Assembly (NCBI GenBank): GCA_017407125.1
Contig: JAFQXE010000033.1
Location: 24,514 to 88,513, forward strand
DNA length: 64,000 nucleotides
Reading direction: 5' to 3'
Source: Thermoguttaceae bacterium
GTDB taxonomy: Bacteria > Planctomycetota > Planctomycetia > Pirellulales > Thermoguttaceae
Shown: positions 60,548-64,000 of the stretch, piece by piece
How positions within the stretch are numbered: position 1 is the stretch's first letter
Layout of the letters: each line of letters opens with the position of its first letter
Notes under the pieces: generated by a model
What the model was told of the DNA's origin: nothing
The model's database searches: none
Seen by the model: only the letters and a program-made list of their open reading frames with translations
Position numbers and translations under genes: made by a program

Positions 60548-61438
60548 ATGAAAAGAAGAGATTTTATTGCTTTAACCGGCTTGGGCGCCGCTTTAGCGAC
60601 ATTCCCCGGTTTCTCCGCCTTGGCAGACGAACCGAAGAAAAAGGTTTTGTATTACGATTATTCGGCTGGATTCATTCACCCGCCGACGATTGACAACGAC
60701 GGCAAACTGGGCGTTTGCGGTTCGTTCCTCAAAGAATTTGGCGAAAAGAACGGCATTGAAGTCGTCTGCACAAAAGACGGCAGCGTCTTTGACGGCGACC
60801 TGTCACAATACGCCGCGATTGTATTCTATACCAGCGGCGATCTGTACAATAAGAACGACCGCTGCCCGGGACAACCCTTGTCAAAGCAGGGCGCGAAAAA
60901 CCTTTTTGAAGCGGTTCGTTCCGGCGTCGGATTCCTCGGATTCCATTCCGCGACGGATACGTGGTGCGTTCGCGGCCCGGAAAAATTCAAGGACGTCCCG
61001 AAGGAAGATCGCAACGATTACATCAACATGATTGGCGGCGAGTTCATCATGCACGGATCCCAGCAGGAAGCGGCCGTCAAACCGATTGACCCAGAACTGC
61101 CGTGTCTGAAAGACATGGAACGCCCGATTCGCCATCACGACGAATGGTACTGCAACAAGCATCTCGCCAAAGACATGCACGTTTTCCTGATGCTCCAAAC
61201 GGAAGGCATGAACGGCGACTGCTACAATCGCCCGGACTTCCCCTGCGTTTGGGCGCGCAAAGAAGGAAAGGGCATTGTCGCCTATTCCGCTCTCGGACAC
61301 GGCAACAATCACTGGGAAACCCCGCTCGTTCAGGGCGTCGCCGGCGATTTGCTCAAGCTGGTAACCGGCAAACTCCAAATCGACCTCACGCCGAACTTTG
61401 AAACCGTCTGCCCAGACGCGGCAATCAGTCACAGATAG
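60548..61438 (+). CDS. ThuA-domain protein with Tat signal
   Basis: 296 residues. The N-terminus MKRRDFIALTGLGAALATFP is a twin-arginine-like export signal. The body is a ThuA-like class I amidotransferase fold: KVLYYDYSAGF, YAAIVFYTSG, GVGFLGFHSATDTW, a segment of HHDEWY and the end AYSALGHGNNHW. ThuA-type proteins are linked to sugar (trehalose) use and abundant in planctomycetes; a hydrolytic role is suspected but unproven. Confidence 0.85.
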   Translation: MKRRDFIALTGLGAALATFPGFSALADEPKKKVLYYDYSAGFIHPPTIDNDGKLGVCGSFLKEFGEKNGIEVVCTKDGSVFDGDLSQYAAIVFYTSGDLYNKNDRCPGQPLSKQGAKNLFEAVRSGVGFLGFHSATDTWCVRGPEKFKDVPKEDRNDYINMIGGEFIMHGSQQEAAVKPIDPELPCLKDMERPIRHHDEWYCNKHLAKDMHVFLMLQTEGMNGDCYNRPDFPCVWARKEGKGIVAYSALGHGNNHWETPLVQGVAGDLLKLVTGKLQIDLTPNFETVCPDAAISHR

Positions 61439-61658
61439 GTTAATAGACTGGCGAGCCGGGAACGTCAGTTCCCGGGCAGCGAGGCGCCGCTCCCAATCCG
61501 CGCTGCCGCGCGAAACGCATTGTATTCGCTCCCGTTGGTCGCTAATGTTATTTTTAGGTGAGCCGGGAACGTCAGTTCCCGAGCGTGAGCGAAGCGAACG
61601 TAAAAAATGAAAGGCGGTAACGGAGCGACCAAAGGGAGCGTAGTTACGCTTCCTCTAG
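61439..61658. repeat. Dispersed repeats after the ThuA gene
   Basis: Two CGGGAACGTCAGTTCCCG hairpins (about 61457-61474 and 61566-61583) flank a GCGAGGCGCCGCTCC module (61479-61545; also at 37.94 and 51.24 kb). A REP core GAAAGGCGGTAACGGAGCG (61610-61628) follows. Confidence 0.75.
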
Positions 61659-61800
61659 AACCGCGTTAGCGGTTCAATGTTTCTAGCCGTGGGTTTCAAC
61701 CCACGGAAAAAAAGAACAAATAAAACAAACATCGTCAAATACACTTTTTATATTGCCCTCCAACGGAGGGCAATATAAAAAGATACTGAAACGATTAGCC
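61659..61800. repeat. Left inverted repeat around the 575-residue protein gene
   Basis: Modules: GAACCGCGTTAGCGGTTC, CCGTGGGTTTCAACCCACGG, CATCGTCAAATACACTTTTT, GCCCTCCAACGGAGGGC, AAAAGATACTG. The same order, reverse-complemented and roughly 80 percent alike by eye, occurs at 63812-63953. Confidence 0.85.
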
Positions 61801-61872
61801 CTCTCCGTCCTGTTTGTTTACGGGCGTGTCGCCCGCTTCTTTTTTACAACCGAAAATGTTGCAAATAACCTC

Positions 61873-61900
61873 TTGTTTTTTGTTCGGAATTGAATATACT
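61873..61900 (+). promoter_or_regulatory. Predicted promoter inside the repeat-bracketed unit
   Basis: TTGTTT (61873-61878), 16 bases, TATACT (61895-61900), about 60 bases before the gene. Confidence 0.55.
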
Positions 61901-61958
61901 AATAATTGAACGTTTTTTCAACGATATTAATCCCTTGTCCGTTTGATTTGAATTCGCC

Positions 61959-63686
61959 ATGAATGCGCCTCAATTTGCCTTTCGATTTATAACCGCGCTG
62001 TTAGCAGCCGTTATATCGTTGTTTTCATCGGCGTTTGCAAATGAACCGCTTTCGCCGATGGAATTGTGCAAAGAAACGTTTTACAGCTCGTCAGGGCAAA
62101 TGTCTGCAAGTGAATTATACGATTTTTGGGAATCGTTTGATTCTGACTCGGATCGTGAAAAGTATTTGAATTCCTGGGCAGATTCAGAGACTTTTTGTCA
62201 GAAAGCGGTTTTAATCAAACTCTTTTATCATCCCGTTTTTCGATACAACTATCCAGAACTGTTCAAACAGCGTCAATGTATAATTCAAATCATAAATGAA
62301 TTAAAAAGAAAAGCTCAGTTTGACATTACAGATTTTTATATACTAAATCAGCTTTGTCATTTGGAACCGGATGTATTAAAACCTGAGCTGCTAAGCCTGA
62401 CAAGAAAAATTGGAAATATTCCAACAGTTTGGGAGAATAAAAAGAGCCAGTTTGAACTGGAGTTTCTTTTTAAACATAGCGTCCTTACGGATCAATATTT
62501 TTCCGAATTCTTTGGCTACGATTGGATTGAAAGCGATTGTTTACCCAGTTGGCTGGGAGAATTGCATTGCATTTCCGCTTTAGGCAGCGACGTTTCAGAT
62601 GACGTTATTGCCAAGGAAATTCGCAAATTGGAAGAGTTGTTTAGTAATCTTAAAAAGAATTACGAACTGTGGATGGCTGCCAGAGCGAATGAACTCGGAC
62701 AGGAAAACAAAGCTATCTGGAATGAGTATTGCTATGTTTATGACGGGATATCGCTAATCCTGCGTTCCCTGCGCTATTGTGGAAAGAGAAGTTCTCAAGT
62801 GCTGCCTATTTTATATCGTATGCTCGATTTCGATTATCAAAAATCTGTCGAGAAGCCCTATCGTGAAACCCTTCTTGATAAATCTGATTTGGGATTGACA
62901 ATTATTTCCATCAATCCTGACGACCCAAAAGCGATAGTCAGGGTGTTTCCATTCTGTCTGGAAGACAATTATAAGCAATTAACAGAATCGGATTTTCCTC
63001 TGGATAATTTTCCCGACTGTTTGCGGTTCTCGGATTATTCCGGGGAGCTTTTGAATAATAAACTATTCTGTCGCGTATTGGAACGCCTTCGGAAAGATAA
63101 TAAAATTTCCTTTTCGGATTACCTTGAATTTTTTAGTTATTCGCATATTACATCGGAACAGTATACGGAAATCATCCAGCAGGTTAAAGATATCCTTAAA
63201 AAGGAACCGCAAAGCATTTCCCCTTTTGCTATCGGCGATTTCTTAATAAGTCAGCGTCAAAAACCGGAAGTAAAATCGGACTTAATAGCGATTCTTGAAT
63301 ATTATTGGGATAATAATATATCAACGCCTGACAATGTGATTAAGACGATGGAGATTCCGTCCTCTGAGAATGAATACCCGGATTTGATCATGGCAGATTT
63401 ATGCATACGAACCTGTTTGTTCATTTTTACACCGGAAGAAACCGTGGACTATATAGTCAGCCGTCTCGATAAAAAGAACGTCGCGTTACTACTAAGTCGA
63501 TTTGCAATACAAATTCAAAGCGGGGTTTGCGAATATGACTCAGCGCCAATTGCATTTAACAAAAAAAGAACGATTCAGCTCTTTCAGAATAGACTTAAAG
63601 AATATCCAGAGAACGCTTCTGGATATATCTTATTTAAAGGTTTTGCGGAACGATTAAACCGCCGCCAGAACGAGACGGAGCGTTAG
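61959..63686 (+). CDS. Exported protein of unknown function (575 residues)
   Basis: A signal peptide (FITALLAAVISLFSSAFA) is followed by a long helical, acidic and aromatic-rich protein (YDFWESFDSDSDREKYLN; ELYDF, LEYYWDNN). No repeats, membrane helices or catalytic motifs were recognised. The gene has its own promoter and is bracketed by an inverted repeat of about 142 bases on each side. AT content is higher than in the neighbouring hydrolase genes, consistent with a separate origin. Confidence 0.65.
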   Translation: MNAPQFAFRFITALLAAVISLFSSAFANEPLSPMELCKETFYSSSGQMSASELYDFWESFDSDSDREKYLNSWADSETFCQKAVLIKLFYHPVFRYNYPELFKQRQCIIQIINELKRKAQFDITDFYILNQLCHLEPDVLKPELLSLTRKIGNIPTVWENKKSQFELEFLFKHSVLTDQYFSEFFGYDWIESDCLPSWLGELHCISALGSDVSDDVIAKEIRKLEELFSNLKKNYELWMAARANELGQENKAIWNEYCYVYDGISLILRSLRYCGKRSSQVLPILYRMLDFDYQKSVEKPYRETLLDKSDLGLTIISINPDDPKAIVRVFPFCLEDNYKQLTESDFPLDNFPDCLRFSDYSGELLNNKLFCRVLERLRKDNKISFSDYLEFFSYSHITSEQYTEIIQQVKDILKKEPQSISPFAIGDFLISQRQKPEVKSDLIAILEYYWDNNISTPDNVIKTMEIPSSENEYPDLIMADLCIRTCLFIFTPEETVDYIVSRLDKKNVALLLSRFAIQIQSGVCEYDSAPIAFNKKRTIQLFQNRLKEYPENASGYILFKGFAERLNRRQNETER

Positions 63687-64000
63687 GTAATACAGGCGAG
63701 CCGGTGCGCGTAACGTGCGGAAAAAACGTATTCGTCCTGATTGTTTCTATGTGTTCTTTGTGGTAAATATTCTTTTGCGGATGTCGTCCGCGATCCCAGC
63801 GGGTCTGAGGTGGCTGATCGTTGCAGTATCTTTTTTTCTCACCCTCCGTTGGAGGGCAAGATAAAAAGTGTATTTGACGATGTTTATTCTATCTTTTCTC
63901 TTTTCCGTGGGTTAAAACCCACGGCTATTAAAAGTCAACCGCTAACGCGGTTGTTGCGAGGCTTCGCCTCGCCGCCCGGGGGCGTACGCGCCCCGGCGCG
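63687..64000. other. Intergenic region with repeats at the window edge
   Basis: No gene is seen. Contains a CGAGCCGG-type remnant, GCGGATGTCGTCCGC hairpin, the right inverted repeat (63812-63953), and GCGAGGCTTCGCCTCGC and CGCGCCCCGG-type hairpins at the edge. Confidence 0.6.
63812..63953. repeat. Right inverted repeat around the 575-residue protein gene
   Basis: Reverse complement of 61659-61800, including AAAAAGTGTATTTGACGATG, CCCTCCGTTGGAGGG, CCGTGGGTTAAAACCCACGG and AACCGCTAACGCGGTT in mirrored order. Confidence 0.85.

Noticed and set aside
1..64000. tRNA or rRNA genes
   Set aside because: I looked by eye for T-arm-like GGTTCRANNCC with matching stems; the GGTTCAA hits belong to the AACCGCG/CGCGGTT repeat hairpins. 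A dedicated tRNA search would be decisive.

Overview
The window looks like part of a planctomycete chromosome, probably a gut- or rumen-associated lineage near Pirellulales/Thermoguttaceae. That placement is inferred from gene content alone. The supporting genes are a giant ResB-CcsA fusion for cytochrome c maturation, SUMF1/formylglycine-generating-type domains on secreted proteins (one with two c-haem motifs and a hydrazine-synthase-alpha-like architecture), a ThuA-like Tat protein, DUF5060/DUF4038 and GH95-like glycoside hydrolases, an M60 (mucinase-type) peptidase, PEP-CTERM sorting, and Gram-negative lipid A genes (lpxA plus an MsbA-like exporter). Base composition is moderate, with very AT-rich intergenic stretches.

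Layout. 1-10.3 kb: the end of a membrane protein, the ccsA fusion (minus), then a probable exosortase/exopolysaccharide-associated trio: HprK-related kinase and nucleotidyltransferase (plus), facing an AsnB-type amidotransferase (minus). A REP-associated tyrosine transposase (RAYT) lies between the last two genes. 10.3-17 kb: envelope and TPR proteins (minus). 17-22.4 kb: membrane hypotheticals, a BtpA-like barrel protein and GAPDH. 22.7-29 kb: a plus-strand run of URO-D-like, hemC, cation efflux, lpxA and an ABC exporter. 29-35 kb: a PEP-CTERM protein, two lipoproteins (one a cyclophilin-like protein lacking the usual active-site Arg), ndk, a large NYN-like/DUF2325-like protein and a secreted transglutaminase. 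35.5-41.6 kb: M60 peptidase, a SUMF1 protein interrupted by two STN-like repeats, and tyrS. 41.8-47 kb: a YbhGFSR-type exporter. 47-61.4 kb: secreted cytochrome/SUMF1 protein, glycoside hydrolases, SUKH-like protein, sugar isomerase-like protein, GxxExxY protein, panD, thpR, a zinc peptidase and a ThuA protein. 62-63.7 kb: a large secreted hypothetical protein bracketed by inverted repeats.

The most striking signal is the repeat architecture, which has two interleaved systems. (1) A modular palindromic REP-like family with the core GGCGGTAAYGGAG. One copy contains the RAYT gene; other copies look like RAYT-less derivatives. They sit directly against stop codons, in two cases supplying the TGA, and occur as inverted pairs around single genes (38.1/40.2 kb, 61.6/63.9 kb). 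(2) Short heptamer arrays of many different sequences (GGCAGTA, GCAATTA, GTTGCGA, GGGAGTA, GGAGTGA, CTTGCCT, AACTGTG), resembling the STRR repeats of cyanobacteria. They often start within a few bases of a stop codon, often end in a shared ACGCAAGCG-like tail, bracket genes in inverted orientation (tyrS, ybhGFS), and have even entered coding regions in frame (ccsA, the YbhF linker). A third element, an 84-base multi-hairpin insertion, sits in frame inside hemC.

No tRNA, rRNA, CRISPR array or replication origin was recognised.
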